From CACIAM-69d sp001698445 (GTDB lineage Bacteria > Cyanobacteriota > Cyanobacteriia > CACIAM-69d), in the NCBI RefSeq assembly GCF_043235035.1, contig NZ_JAZAQF010000016.1:1-64000 (forward strand): a stretch of 64,000 nucleotides of DNA, read 5' to 3'. Positions 51,996 to 61,535 of the stretch are shown here, piece after piece. Position 1 is the stretch's first letter. The number at the start of each line of letters is the position of its first letter. Both the position numbers and the translations under genes were made by a program. The notes beneath the pieces were generated by a model. That model searched no databases and had not been told where the DNA came from. It was given only the letters and a program-made list of their open reading frames with translations.

Positions 51996-53714
51996 TTAGT
52001 AGTGGTTGCCCACTTTGCGGTGGTGAACGGCCGTGAGGGCATCTTCCTTCGAGACCCGACCGTTATCGACGGCGCTGTAGACCAGCCAGTGATCCCCGCA
52101 ATCCATCCGGCTGCTGACCTGGCATTCCAGATAGGCCAGCGCGTCGCTGAGGATGGGGGAGCCGTTAGTGGCTTGCTGGGTTTCCACACCGGCAAAACGG
52201 TCTTCACCGGGGCCAAACCGCTTCAGGAAGTGCCGCATCAGGTGGCCGTAGTTGCCCTCTTCCAAGATGTTCAGCACGAAGCGATCGCCCACTTGCATCA
52301 GCGACTCGATCGCCCGGTCTTTGGCCACCGCGATCGTGATTCCCAGGGGCTGGAAGCTGGCTTGCACCACCCAAGAGGCCAACATGGCGCTGGCCACATC
52401 ACCCTTCTTGGCCGTGATGATATACAAGCCGCCGCTCAAGCGGCCCAAGGCCTTATCCAAATCGGAATCTAGGGACTTCATTTGCTTGACGGTCTCTTTA
52501 ACCATCAATGCCTGGCCCAAGTCCGTGCCCGCTTCTTCGCAAAGTTGGTAGGTGAAGGCTTGGGGCTTGGTGCTAATCCGAATTACGTCAAAGGCTGGCT
52601 TCAGACCCAAATCCCGGAAGCGGTTGAACAGGGGATAGCTCGGCTCGTCTTGGCCACCGCCAGACTCAAACACACCAATCCGCTGCTTGTTGTTGGCCAC
52701 GGTCAAGATAGTGCCGATCGCCGCTTCGCATTCCCCTTGGGGCGGTGCAGCCAAAACCAGCGCCACCGATCGCTCCACCAACTCCCGCAACTCCTGAGGA
52801 TCAGCCGCTTTCAGATCCATCATTTCCACCGCCACGCCGGTTTTGGTGATCCCCTTGGCGATCGACTGGGACAGCCGATCGCTGTAGCCATAGTCGGACA
52901 CATAGAACACGGCGGCAGTGGTTTCCGCTTCGGCCTTGGTTTGGCTCCAGTGTCGATAGCGACCGGTGAGTTCAACCACGTTGTGGCGCAACAGGGGGCC
53001 GTGGCCGGTGGCGATCGTGTGGTAGCCGGGGAGGGCATCCATCCGCTTCATGGCTCCCAAGACCGATCGGGCATTCGGGGCCATCAGGCATTCGTAATAG
53101 AACCGAAAATCTGGCTCGATCGCCCCCAAATCCGCATCAAACAGGTCATCGCTGCAATAGTGCATCCCAAAGGCATCGCAGGTGTAGAGGGTCTGCGTTC
53201 CATGGTCGTAGGTAAAGATCGTGTCTGGCCAATGGAGATTGGGTGCATTCAAAAACTCCAGCACATGCCCTTGGCCCAAATCCAGGCTCTCGCCGCTTTT
53301 CACCAGCAGCTTGCTGAAGGGCTGGTGAATCAGATTTTCCAGAAACTGAATCGCTACCTTGGAAGCCACCACGGTGATATTAGGATTCAGGGCCAGCAGA
53401 TCCGCCACCAAGCCGCTGTGATCCGGTTCCGTGTGGCTCACCACCAAGTAATCAATCTGGGCCGGGTCGATCGCGCCCTTCAGGGTATCCAGATAGAGTT
53501 GGCGAAATTTGGCGTGGGAGGTGTCCACCAGGGCCACTTTGTCCCCACGAATCAGGAAGGAGTTATAGGTTGTGCCGTTTTGCAGGCCAAATTCAATATC
53601 AAAGCGATCGCGATCCCAGTCCAGCGATCGAATCGTCAGGGTTTGGGCGGCAATCTCGGCGGTTTGAATCGTCAACCGCTTCTCGGTTTGCGGACGTTCT
53701 GTGGCGACAACCAT
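51996..53714 (-). CDS. flv3: Flavodiiron protein with flavin reductase domain (Flv3-type)
   Basis: This 572-residue protein has the three parts of a cyanobacterial A-type flavoprotein: a beta-lactamase-like diiron domain (about 30-270), a flavodoxin domain (about 270-410) and a C-terminal flavin reductase domain (SGGLYIITAKKGDVASAMLASWVVQASFQP). The iron ligands are complete: SHTEPDHSG, NLHWPD, CDAFGMHYC and ATGHGPLLRH, which favours Flv3 over Flv1, where several are replaced. Flv1/Flv3 reduce oxygen to water downstream of photosystem I and protect in fluctuating light. The start is preceded by AGGAGGT at 6-nt spacing, a very strong ribosome site. No flv1 is adjacent. Confidence 0.9.
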   Translation of the reverse strand: MVVATERPQTEKRLTIQTAEIAAQTLTIRSLDWDRDRFDIEFGLQNGTTYNSFLIRGDKVALVDTSHAKFRQLYLDTLKGAIDPAQIDYLVVSHTEPDHSGLVADLLALNPNITVVASKVAIQFLENLIHQPFSKLLVKSGESLDLGQGHVLEFLNAPNLHWPDTIFTYDHGTQTLYTCDAFGMHYCSDDLFDADLGAIEPDFRFYYECLMAPNARSVLGAMKRMDALPGYHTIATGHGPLLRHNVVELTGRYRHWSQTKAEAETTAAVFYVSDYGYSDRLSQSIAKGITKTGVAVEMMDLKAADPQELRELVERSVALVLAAPPQGECEAAIGTILTVANNKQRIGVFESGGGQDEPSYPLFNRFRDLGLKPAFDVIRISTKPQAFTYQLCEEAGTDLGQALMVKETVKQMKSLDSDLDKALGRLSGGLYIITAKKGDVASAMLASWVVQASFQPLGITIAVAKDRAIESLMQVGDRFVLNILEEGNYGHLMRHFLKRFGPGEDRFAGVETQQATNGSPILSDALAYLECQVSSRMDCGDHWLVYSAVDNGRVSKEDALTAVHHRKVGNHY

Positions 53715-53855
53715 GCTCGCACCTCCTGGGCTTGACCGATCTGGATGAGGAATTTGTTAAGTTGTTTTACCTATCTTGACACAAGGGATACAGAAATACC
53801 GGGCGATCGGGCGGGGCGATCGTTTGTAGTCGTGATGCTGAAAATTGACATGACT

Positions 53856-53891
53856 TATCAGTAAACCTGAGGCACTTCAAATTTACTGATA
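53856..53891. promoter_or_regulatory. 10-bp perfect inverted repeat upstream of flv3
   Basis: TATCAGTAAA and TTTACTGATA are separated by 16 nt, about 140-180 bp upstream of flv3 and 75-110 bp after the stop of the M23 gene. It has no T-run. It could be an operator or the end of the upstream transcript. Confidence 0.4.
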
Positions 53892-53966
53892 GGTTATATT
53901 TTCTGCGCGAGTTGTCTGGGTGGGGCTGGGCTGCTTGGTCTGCCACTCGATCGCTCGATCGCCAGG

Positions 53967-55223
53967 CTATTGCACTTGAGCAGCGGCCTTGGTTTCGTCG
54001 ATCACGGCGTATTGGACTTTGTAGGAAGACTTCACCGCCTCGATCGTGGCGGCCATCAACGCTTCAAAGGGATCTTTAGGTTTGTCAGCAGCGGCGATCG
54101 GGCTGCTTGCGCCTGCCAGGAACTTCGCCGGATCCGTCACCACCCAACCTTGGGCCGTGAGCTGACGAACTTCAAAGTGCAAGTGCGGCCCCGTGGACAT
54201 GCCCGTGCTGCCCACCCGACCGATCACTTCCCCTTGCTTGACCGTAGCTCCCGGCTTCACAAAAATTTCTGATAGGTGACCGTAAAGGGTCTTTTGCGTG
54301 TCGCCATGATCCAACACCACCGTTAGCCCATAGCCCCCCAAAAAGCCCCCGATCGAGACCTTGCCATCCAACACCGCCACCACGGGTGTGCCCAAGGGAG
54401 CCGAAAGGTCAGTGCCCGCATGAAAGCGGCTGTAGCCCAAGATCGGATGCACCCGCCAGCCAAAGGAGGAGGAAATTGGAGCCAAGCTGGTGAGCGGAAA
54501 CAGCATTTTCAGGTTGCCATTGCCCAACAGGCCCTTGGGGCGACTGCTGCGGAAATAGTAGCTGTTGGCATCGAAGTTCACGCCGTTTAAGCCCACGGTT
54601 AGGGGGCCGATTTTGACGGAAATGGGCGATTGGGCAGGCAGGGCGCTGCCCACGGAACCAAGGCGCATGGGGCTGCCCATTTGTAGCTGGGAACCCCGAT
54701 CGCCCGTGGGAATGGCCACAATTCCGGGGTGGCCGGCTTGGCCGGGTTGCCCAGGCGATCGGGTCACGGTGCAACCGGCGCTGAGGCGGCCGCCCACACT
54801 GGCGCAACCGGTGGAGCGTTCTGTGAATTGAATTTCGCTGGGTGGGGCCTGGCGTTGGGTGGCTCCCAAGTTGAAATCATTGGACTGGTCGATCGGGCCG
54901 CGGCTGGTAGAGCGCTCTTCCGGGGAAGGGGCCAGGCGAGGAACGTTCGGCAGTTCCCGTTGGGGAGTCCGCTCCACGGCCGGTGCGGGCCGCTCAATTC
55001 GGGCTGGTCGATCGGGATTGGCGGCGGGCTTCGGTTCCGGCGGTGCAGCGGGTGCTTCCGGGGCCAAGTCTGCGGAACCGCCGCTGGGGGCCGCGTCGAT
55101 CGCCCGGATTGGGGTTGCCAGTCCGCCGAGCAAGCTGGTCATTGCGCCAACCCACCCGAGACCTTGCAAAATGCGACGGCGACGGCGTTGGAGACGGGTG
55201 GGAAAGTTGGGGCGGTGGTTCAT
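53967..55223 (-). CDS. M23-family (LytM) metallopeptidase, exported
   Basis: From ATG 55223 this 418-residue protein has a basic start and membrane segment (RRRRRILQGLGWVGAMTSLLGGLATPIRA), a long Pro/Ala-rich linker (about 35-210), and a C-terminal LytM domain with the zinc site HAGTDLSAPLGTPV, GYGLTVVLDHG and GPHLHFEVR. It likely cuts or binds cross-links in peptidoglycan. The upstream open frame (to 55430) has no export signal and is set aside. The C terminus has an extra helical tail. Confidence 0.88.
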   Translation of the reverse strand: MNHRPNFPTRLQRRRRRILQGLGWVGAMTSLLGGLATPIRAIDAAPSGGSADLAPEAPAAPPEPKPAANPDRPARIERPAPAVERTPQRELPNVPRLAPSPEERSTSRGPIDQSNDFNLGATQRQAPPSEIQFTERSTGCASVGGRLSAGCTVTRSPGQPGQAGHPGIVAIPTGDRGSQLQMGSPMRLGSVGSALPAQSPISVKIGPLTVGLNGVNFDANSYYFRSSRPKGLLGNGNLKMLFPLTSLAPISSSFGWRVHPILGYSRFHAGTDLSAPLGTPVVAVLDGKVSIGGFLGGYGLTVVLDHGDTQKTLYGHLSEIFVKPGATVKQGEVIGRVGSTGMSTGPHLHFEVRQLTAQGWVVTDPAKFLAGASSPIAAADKPKDPFEALMAATIEAVKSSYKVQYAVIDETKAAAQVQ

Positions 55224-55600
55224 GGCGCGGTTGGGAGCGCAATGCATGGCGTAATGGGACGGGGACAGCAAAAGCAGCGTGAAAGACCTTGTTCCAGAGG
55301 GAGCGCAGTGGGCTTCGGGCGGACGAGCCGTTGGGGAAGCGCCACTGAGCCTTAGACGGCGCGATCGCCCAAAATGTTCAGAAAATGTTGAGCCACGGTC
55401 TGAAATCACAGCCAAAAACGGCTGGCGCACCCTTTGACCGGGGCTTTGGAGCCAGGACAGTTGCCAAAGCCTGAGGACGTTACTGCTCTCTTCAGGAATG
55501 GCAATGACGGGTCAGGGGGTTCTGGCTCAGTCCTCAGTCATGATAGCAAGGGAAAAAGCAAAAGCGCTTAACACAACCTCGCGGAAATCGAAAAGACTAT
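55224..55600. other. Intergenic region between the M23 gene and birA
   Basis: Both flanking genes are on the minus strand, so this 377-bp stretch is the promoter region of the M23 gene and the downstream end of birA. Its birA-proximal part (55540-55610) is AT-rich. No gene or convincing terminator was seen. Confidence 0.4.
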
Positions 55601-56728
55601 TCAAGGATTCTTTAAAAAACCCGTAACCTGTCCACCGTCTGGGCCAGGGGATTCAGGCGATTGGGGCGATCGGGCGTAGCCTAAGCGCACCGCGCCGGGG
55701 GAGAGATGTAATTCCGCAGCCAGTTGATCGGAAAACTTGACCCGGAGTTCTCCGCGCGAGGTAATGCCCACGGCGATTCCGGTGCGATCGCCCACTTGCA
55801 CCGATCGCCCGCAGGTTTCCAGCAGTTCTAAATAATCCGCCAGAAAACTTTCGATGCCGCCCGTTTGGAGCTGTCGATCGCCCCGGTCTAAACCCGCGAT
55901 CGCCAGGGCCGCCAACTCCGCCAGCGATCGAATCGGTGGCCCACCCTCCGCAGGGAAATCAGTCGGCGGCAACAGGGGCGGGGGGGGCAGTTGACTCGCC
56001 TGATTCGCCAATGCACTGGCCCCATGCAGCGAATTAGAGCCATCAGAGATCTTGGACGAGTTCGATGAGCGATCGGCCCAATGACCTAAAGGATCTAAGT
56101 GACTTGAAGGATCTAAAAGACCTGGGCGATCTACTAATTGATCTGATGATTGATCTGATTGATCATGCAATCGTTCTGGAGACCCTAATTCTGGAAACTC
56201 CAATTTTGAAAACAACTCCGTGGCATTGATCCCCGTCTCGGGAACCGGATTAGCCCAATTCAACCCCAACCCCGTAACCGCGCGGGCAATCTTGCCACCC
56301 ACCAATCGGGTTTCCGTCAGCAACCCGCCCCACTTGCGCCCCCGAACCACCAAATCATTGGGCCACTTCAGCGCCACCGGCACACCCCGATCTCGCAGGG
56401 TTTGCCCCAGGCCCCAAGCGGCCGCCAAGGTCAGTTGAGCCCCGTCCTCCGGTAGCAACTGGGGTGCAAAATAGCGCGAGAGGTACAACCCGCCCAAGGG
56501 CGACGACCATTGGCGGCCCCACTGCCCCCGCCCTGCCGACTGTTGCAGCGCAATCACGATCGTCCCTGGCTGGGCCCCCGCTTGGGCCAGCTCCCAGGCC
56601 ACCTGATTGGTGGAGCCGGTCTCCGCTAGCACCTGCAACCTGGGCAACCGAACACCGAGTCGCGCCGTTTCGCGCAACACGGCGGCACTGAACTCTGCGG
56701 GGTCGATCGGGGTGGGTTTCAACACCAA
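55601..56728 (-). CDS. birA: Biotin-protein ligase with a long low-complexity insertion
   Basis: This enzyme attaches biotin to acetyl-CoA carboxylase. Family features are ETGSTNQVAWELA, the biotinyl-AMP loop SAGRGQWGRQW (about 64-74) and LKWPNDLVV (120-128) followed by GGLLTET and GLGLNWANP. At 375 residues it is about 100 longer than usual. The excess is residues about 180-265, a region rich in Asp/Ser/Leu/Pro (DQSDQSSDQ, LLDPSSHLDPLG, LPPPPLLPP) encoded by imperfect GATCT-type repeats. It sits between the catalytic domain and the C-terminal SH3-like part. No DNA-binding domain is present, so it is not a repressor. Confidence 0.9.
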   Translation of the reverse strand: MVLKPTPIDPAEFSAAVLRETARLGVRLPRLQVLAETGSTNQVAWELAQAGAQPGTIVIALQQSAGRGQWGRQWSSPLGGLYLSRYFAPQLLPEDGAQLTLAAAWGLGQTLRDRGVPVALKWPNDLVVRGRKWGGLLTETRLVGGKIARAVTGLGLNWANPVPETGINATELFSKLEFPELGSPERLHDQSDQSSDQLVDRPGLLDPSSHLDPLGHWADRSSNSSKISDGSNSLHGASALANQASQLPPPPLLPPTDFPAEGGPPIRSLAELAALAIAGLDRGDRQLQTGGIESFLADYLELLETCGRSVQVGDRTGIAVGITSRGELRVKFSDQLAAELHLSPGAVRLGYARSPQSPESPGPDGGQVTGFLKNP

Positions 56729-56845
56729 TGGTTGTCTAATTGCTTGCTGATTTTTAAGGTCGTGCTTGCGGCGATCGCCCCTTACCCTACCGCGATCGGG
56801 TCACCCAACGGATCGCCTCCATTTCATTCCTCCAGCCCAGCCAGC

Positions 56846-56865
56846 CAAGGGGTTTAAACCCCTTG
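56846..56865. repeat. 20-bp perfect palindrome, second copy
   Basis: CAAGGGGTTTAAACCCCTTG followed by CCCCC, the same design as the element at 28016-28035 with different central bases. It lies in the spacer before the Uma2 gene. Confidence 0.85.
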
Positions 56866-56948
56866 CCCCCAGCCAGCCAGCGCCAGCCATTTTTGGGATC
56901 TCTAGAATAGGGATTGAATTGACCCGCGATCGTCCGATCGCCCCGCCG

Positions 56949-57761
56949 ATGTCGAGCTTGTCTACTGCCCAGGAGTCCACCCCTGACGGCGCGATCGCCC
57001 CCAACGATTTGGCGCTACCGACTGTCACCATTCATCAACCCCAACCGGCTGATATTGTTTACCCCTCTGCTGATGGAAAACCCTTGGCTGAAACTTACCT
57101 TCACCTCAATGCAATTATTGCAATTTTAAAAGCACTGCAATTTCACTTGTGTGGTCAACAAGCGACTGTTTTAGCTGATCAATTTCTCTACTACAGCCAA
57201 GGGTATCCCAGGCTGCGAGTGGCTCCCGATGTGATGGTGATTTTTAATGTGGCTCCCGGTGGCCGAGACAACTACAAAATCTGGGAAGAGGGAGAAATTC
57301 CCAGCGTTATTTTTGAAGTCACCTCCCCCGGCACTCGCCAGGAAGACCAACACCATAAACATTGGCTTTATCAACAAATGGGGGTGCAGGAATACTGGCT
57401 GTTTGACCCCAAAAATGAGTGGATTGAGGGGCAACTACGCGGCTATCAATTAGGGCCGAGTCGCACACCGGACGGTGACCCCTGTGAGGCATATTTACCC
57501 ATCACAGACAACCAAAGTGCTGTGTTGGGGTTGCGCTTAGAAGTTTGTGGGCCGCTCTTGCGATTCTTTAATGAGGCCACAGGGCAATGGCTACCGATGC
57601 CAGACGAGATTGGGGATGTGTTAGCTGAGCGCGATCGAGCGGCGGCAGAACGCGATCGAGCGGCGGCAGAATTGGATCAAGAACGCCAAGCCAAAGAAGC
57701 CGCGCTGGCAGAATTAGCAGCATTACGGGAGCGCCTGCGACAACTGGAGACCGACGAATAA
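56949..57761 (+). CDS. Uma2-family putative endonuclease
   Basis: This 270-residue protein has the Uma2/DUF820 core of PD-(D/E)xK type: YPRLRVAPDVMVIF (catalytic Asp) and PSVIFEVTSPGTRQEDQHHKHWLYQQMGVQEYWLFDP (Glu and following residues). The C-terminal third is a charged coiled coil with two ERDRAAA copies and an ELAALRERLRQLE end. The family is very common in cyanobacteria and its role is not known. ATG 56949 is used; the longer upstream frame includes the dispersed palindrome. Confidence 0.85.
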   Translation: MSSLSTAQESTPDGAIAPNDLALPTVTIHQPQPADIVYPSADGKPLAETYLHLNAIIAILKALQFHLCGQQATVLADQFLYYSQGYPRLRVAPDVMVIFNVAPGGRDNYKIWEEGEIPSVIFEVTSPGTRQEDQHHKHWLYQQMGVQEYWLFDPKNEWIEGQLRGYQLGPSRTPDGDPCEAYLPITDNQSAVLGLRLEVCGPLLRFFNEATGQWLPMPDEIGDVLAERDRAAAERDRAAAELDQERQAKEAALAELAALRERLRQLETDE

Positions 57762-57913
57762 AGACGCATAAAAATGCATCAATTTTGTATGCATAGCGCC
57801 AATTTCGATCGCCTGGACTATTTCCCGACCCTTGAAACTCCCCACCATTCAAGTTAGGAGAAATTGCACATTCCACCTATCATGCCAACTCAGAACCCTT
57901 GGGAGGCTCGATC

Positions 57914-58702
57914 GTGACTGGCTGGCATTGGCGCAACTGGCAAGGACTGCCCTATCTCACCTGCTCCCTGTTGGAGCCAATTCCCCACGGTTTTTTTACC
58001 CGGCACTTTGCCCCCCGCCCGCCGGCCGAGTTGGCTTCGGTGCTGGATGAAGCGGCCCAAACCTTCCGAGTCAAGCAGGTGCATGGCGATCGGGTGGTGG
58101 CTCCGGCAGAAATTGCAGAAATCACAGCAGGGGCCGTGCTCCAAGAGGCGACGGCCACCGCCAGCGAACAATCCACCTATCCCCAAGCCGATGGTCTGTT
58201 GAGCGATCGCCCGGGACAGGTGATGTGGGTTTGCAGCGCCGATTGCACCCCGGCCTTAATTGCGGATTTAAAAACCGGTCAGGTGGCGGCGGTGCATTCC
58301 GGTTGGCGGGGAACGGCGGCGGCCATTGTGCCCAAGGCGATCGAGCGGATGCGCCAACAGGGCAGTCAACTGGCGGATTTGCGGGTGGCGCTGGGCCCGG
58401 CCATTTCCGGTTCGGTTTATCAAGTGACGGAAGCGGTGGCTGAAGAGGTGGTGGCCTCGCTGGCTGTGCCCCTGAAGGAGGCCCAAGGTTGGGAACAGCC
58501 GCCCGTGTTGCCGGATCCGGAACCGGGAAAGGCGCGGTTGGATGTGCGCCAAACGATCGTCCAGCAGGTGTTGAATTTGGGTCTTGATCGGGAGCAGGTC
58601 ACCGTCGCGCCCCACTGCACCTATTGCGAGGGCGATCGGTTTTTTTCCTATCGCCGCGATGGCACGAAGACGGTGCAATGGTCAGGAATTGTTAGCACTT
58701 GA
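57914..58702 (+). CDS. pgeF: PgeF, peptidoglycan editing factor (multicopper polyphenol oxidase-like)
   Basis: This 262-residue protein of the YfiH/laccase-domain family has KQVHGDRVV, VCSADCTPALIADLKTGQVAAVHSGWRGTAAAIVPKAI and VAPHCTYCEGDRFFSYRRDG, which hold the conserved Cys/His metal ligands. Relatives remove wrongly built L-Ser from peptidoglycan precursors, and others act on purine nucleosides. GTG 57914 with GGGAGG 7 nt upstream is the preferred start. The gene ends 14 bp from the convergent GT61 gene. Confidence 0.9.
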   Translation: MTGWHWRNWQGLPYLTCSLLEPIPHGFFTRHFAPRPPAELASVLDEAAQTFRVKQVHGDRVVAPAEIAEITAGAVLQEATATASEQSTYPQADGLLSDRPGQVMWVCSADCTPALIADLKTGQVAAVHSGWRGTAAAIVPKAIERMRQQGSQLADLRVALGPAISGSVYQVTEAVAEEVVASLAVPLKEAQGWEQPPVLPDPEPGKARLDVRQTIVQQVLNLGLDREQVTVAPHCTYCEGDRFFSYRRDGTKTVQWSGIVST

Positions 58703-58716
58703 TTGATGCAAGAGGC

Positions 58717-61368
58717 CTAATCAATTCCGGCTAACTTCAGCAGGGCCTTCAGGCGATCGAGGTTGATCGTAATGTTCTGTTGCACGGCGGTGGCCTGTTC
58801 CGCACCGGGCGCTAGATCCGCCGTGAGGTGATAGTGCTCCAAGCCGCCCAAGTTGCTCAGGAGCCAGTAGGTGTTTTGGCGGTGACTGGGCTGGAAAATT
58901 TCAATTACCTTCGTGCCCGGCTCTGCAAACACCAGGTTCGTTAGCCCGGCCCCATGCACCGCCACAATCACCTTGGCCGCTGCAAAGGCCGCTGCCTGAT
59001 CGACCAGCGGCAGGCGGGCCGGGTCGATCGCCCGAAAGCCGAACTGCTCCAAGGTTGCAATCACCTCCCGATCGTTCAGCACTTGGCGGTAGGCGGCGCT
59101 GCGGCGGGTGATGTAGAGGCGATCGGGAAAGCGGGAAATGCGGGCCGGCTCCAAAAAGGTATCGCGCAAAAACTGATGGGCCCAGCGCGATCCCCGATAG
59201 ATTCGCAACTCGGGAATCGCTGGCACCAACAGCCGATCGGCCGTTAAGTGGGGAATTCGCCCCTGAACCGGATCCACGGAACCAAACCATTCCGTATGGC
59301 AGCAGGCCACCACTTTTTCCAGGGGAATTTGCAACCGCTCAAAACTTTGGTGCTGAAAGGGCAATTCATATAGATTGACCACAAAGCGATCGATCGAGTC
59401 CCACGCAAAGCCCGATCGCCGCAACACCTCCAACCGAGGCAACAGATCAAACATCCAGTGAAAATAGGTGACCTTGCCCCAGCGCGTGGCCAAAAAAGCC
59501 ACCGTTCCGGCAAAGTGCTGGGGCGGCGGCAGGTGGGGCGAACTGGCAATGATGGCGCTGTAACCCGTTGAACAGTCGCGAATCACTTGATTTTGGGCAT
59601 TGAACACCACGCTGCACAGGTTATCGCCCCAGGCCCGCCCCTGGGGAATCGCAACGGTGTAGGCGGCCGGCGCATCCAAGGTATGGTCGATCGCCTGTAA
59701 TTCCGGCAGGGGATCGCCCAAGCCTTGGGAATCGCGCAGGGGATGGGTTTCCGGTTCAAAGGCGGGAAAACAGTCCGTTCCCGGTAGCTCAGCCGCCACA
59801 CCCTGCCAATTGGTGGCCAGGAGGCTGGTGGCTTCCGCCAGACCGTCAGGTAGTTGGCAAAACAGGCTCGGGGAAGTGGGCGATGGATCGGCCGGCGGCA
59901 ATCCGGCGGCCGCCAGTACGGCTTGGATGCCATCGTAGGCGGGCCAAAATTCTGGCTGATAGCGCAGGGCGGCCATGAAATGGTCGATCGCCCGTTGCCA
60001 TTGCCCCTGTGATTGGGCCCGACGAGCCAGGGCCGCTTGGCGTTCCGCTTGGAACCAAACGCTATCGGGGGCGAGCTGACCGGCTTGATCCCAAAACCAG
60101 CAGGCCAGCCGCCACCAACCCAATTGTTGCAACAGAGTTCCCCCTTGCCGAAAGGGAATATCCAAACGTCGGCCGGCTAACAGAATGGCTCGACCATAGG
60201 CGGCCAGCGCGGCGATCGGGTGGTTGGCCGCTTCCAGGGTTTGGCCATAGTTGTCATACACCCGGGGATCGGTGGGGTTATCTTGAATGGCTCGCCGCCA
60301 CAGGGCCAGGCGATCAGGCAATGATGACCGGGGCTGGGATTCGGCATAGGCATAGTAGACCCCGCCCTGATTGGCTCCGGCGGTTAAGGCCCGTTGCCAG
60401 GCCAGGCTGGCCAGGTGGTCTTGTCCCGATCGCGCGCAGAGATCTGCCAAGGCGCACCAATCACTGGGTGGGGCCTGCGGATCCAAAGTCAAGGCCCGAT
60501 CGAGGGCGGCCATGGCCGCTGGCCAATCCCCCGCCTGACTGGCCAGTTGCGACCAGCGGCGATAATCGGCGGCCGTTTCGGGAAAGGCCAAGTCCGGCGC
60601 ACTCTGCAACATTTGCCAAGCCCGTTGCCACTCTGGGCGATCGGCACATTCACTGACCTGGGGAAACCAACTCCAGGGATCCTTGGCTCCCACTTGCCAA
60701 GCCCGACGCAAACAGCGGTTACCCGTGGGGCGATCGCCCCGTTCTCGGTGGGCTTGGGCCAATCGATGCCAAGTCACGGCCCGATCGCCCCCCAGGGCCA
60801 GGGCCGTTTCTCCGGCCTTGATGGCCCCGTCAAAATCGCGATCGCTCAGGAGCACAAAGCAGAGTGCCTCGTGCCAATCGGGTCGATCGCTCGGTTCCCA
60901 GGCGATCGCCGTCCACCAAGCGCCCTTGGCCCGCGTCCAATCCTGACGACTCGCCCAAAATCGGGCCGCCCGCTCCTCTAAATAGGTGGACTGATACTGA
61001 TTTTGTTTGGCCTCGTCGTAGGCGCGCATGGCCTCCGACCACTCACCCATCGCCCAACACAAGTCCCCCAAAGCGGCCCAAGCCCGCCCGGCCACCCGGG
61101 GCCGCACTGCCACCAACCGCTGCACCGGTCGCCAGGCTGCCCGTCGATAGCCCGCTTGGCCGTAAGCGTCCAGCAGTTTTCGCACCAATTTGAACGAGCC
61201 AGGACGTTGGATCACGGCCGTTTCCAGCGCGGCCAAAACCGCTTCCGGTTCGCCCGCTGCGGCCCAAGCCTGGGCCCAACGCCACCAACGCCCCACAGGA
61301 ATTCGCTCTTGGGCCCAGCGCGATCGGGCAAAGGTGCAAAATGCGGCCACAGACCAAAACTTCAGCAC
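58717..61368 (-). CDS. Large TPR protein with a C-terminal GT61 glycosyltransferase domain
   Basis: The first 500 residues of this 883-residue protein are TPR-like repeats rich in Trp and Ala (for example RAWAALGDLCWAMGEWSEAMRAYDEAKQ and PAAMAALDRALTLDPQAPPSDWCALADLCARSG). The C-terminal 300 residues match the DUF563/GT61 group: YFHWMFDLLPRLEVLRRSG, DRLYITRRSAAYRQVLNDREVIATLEQFGF and AKVIVAVHGAGLTNLVFAEPGTKVIEIF. It probably transfers a sugar in surface glycan synthesis with TPR repeats recruiting partners. GTG 61368 is the start. Confidence 0.82.
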   Translation of the reverse strand: MLKFWSVAAFCTFARSRWAQERIPVGRWWRWAQAWAAAGEPEAVLAALETAVIQRPGSFKLVRKLLDAYGQAGYRRAAWRPVQRLVAVRPRVAGRAWAALGDLCWAMGEWSEAMRAYDEAKQNQYQSTYLEERAARFWASRQDWTRAKGAWWTAIAWEPSDRPDWHEALCFVLLSDRDFDGAIKAGETALALGGDRAVTWHRLAQAHRERGDRPTGNRCLRRAWQVGAKDPWSWFPQVSECADRPEWQRAWQMLQSAPDLAFPETAADYRRWSQLASQAGDWPAAMAALDRALTLDPQAPPSDWCALADLCARSGQDHLASLAWQRALTAGANQGGVYYAYAESQPRSSLPDRLALWRRAIQDNPTDPRVYDNYGQTLEAANHPIAALAAYGRAILLAGRRLDIPFRQGGTLLQQLGWWRLACWFWDQAGQLAPDSVWFQAERQAALARRAQSQGQWQRAIDHFMAALRYQPEFWPAYDGIQAVLAAAGLPPADPSPTSPSLFCQLPDGLAEATSLLATNWQGVAAELPGTDCFPAFEPETHPLRDSQGLGDPLPELQAIDHTLDAPAAYTVAIPQGRAWGDNLCSVVFNAQNQVIRDCSTGYSAIIASSPHLPPPQHFAGTVAFLATRWGKVTYFHWMFDLLPRLEVLRRSGFAWDSIDRFVVNLYELPFQHQSFERLQIPLEKVVACCHTEWFGSVDPVQGRIPHLTADRLLVPAIPELRIYRGSRWAHQFLRDTFLEPARISRFPDRLYITRRSAAYRQVLNDREVIATLEQFGFRAIDPARLPLVDQAAAFAAAKVIVAVHGAGLTNLVFAEPGTKVIEIFQPSHRQNTYWLLSNLGGLEHYHLTADLAPGAEQATAVQQNITINLDRLKALLKLAGID

Positions 61369-61535
61369 GATGAATCCTCAAATCCTTGCGGACAGTGCCC
61401 CTACTCCCAGGTGATCGCCCCCGCTGGCTTCCCTTTGGGCAACCCCTGAACCATCCCTTTCATCACTCACTCCATGGCCTTGGTGATCGGTACAGTTCGG
61501 CAGAGTTCAGCGCAGTTCGGCAAGATAGCTCAGGG

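Noticed and set aside
52482..53735. 417-codon plus-strand open frame opposite flv3
   Set aside because: It is a long antisense frame generated by codon structure; flv3 has complete iron ligands, domain order and a strong ribosome site.
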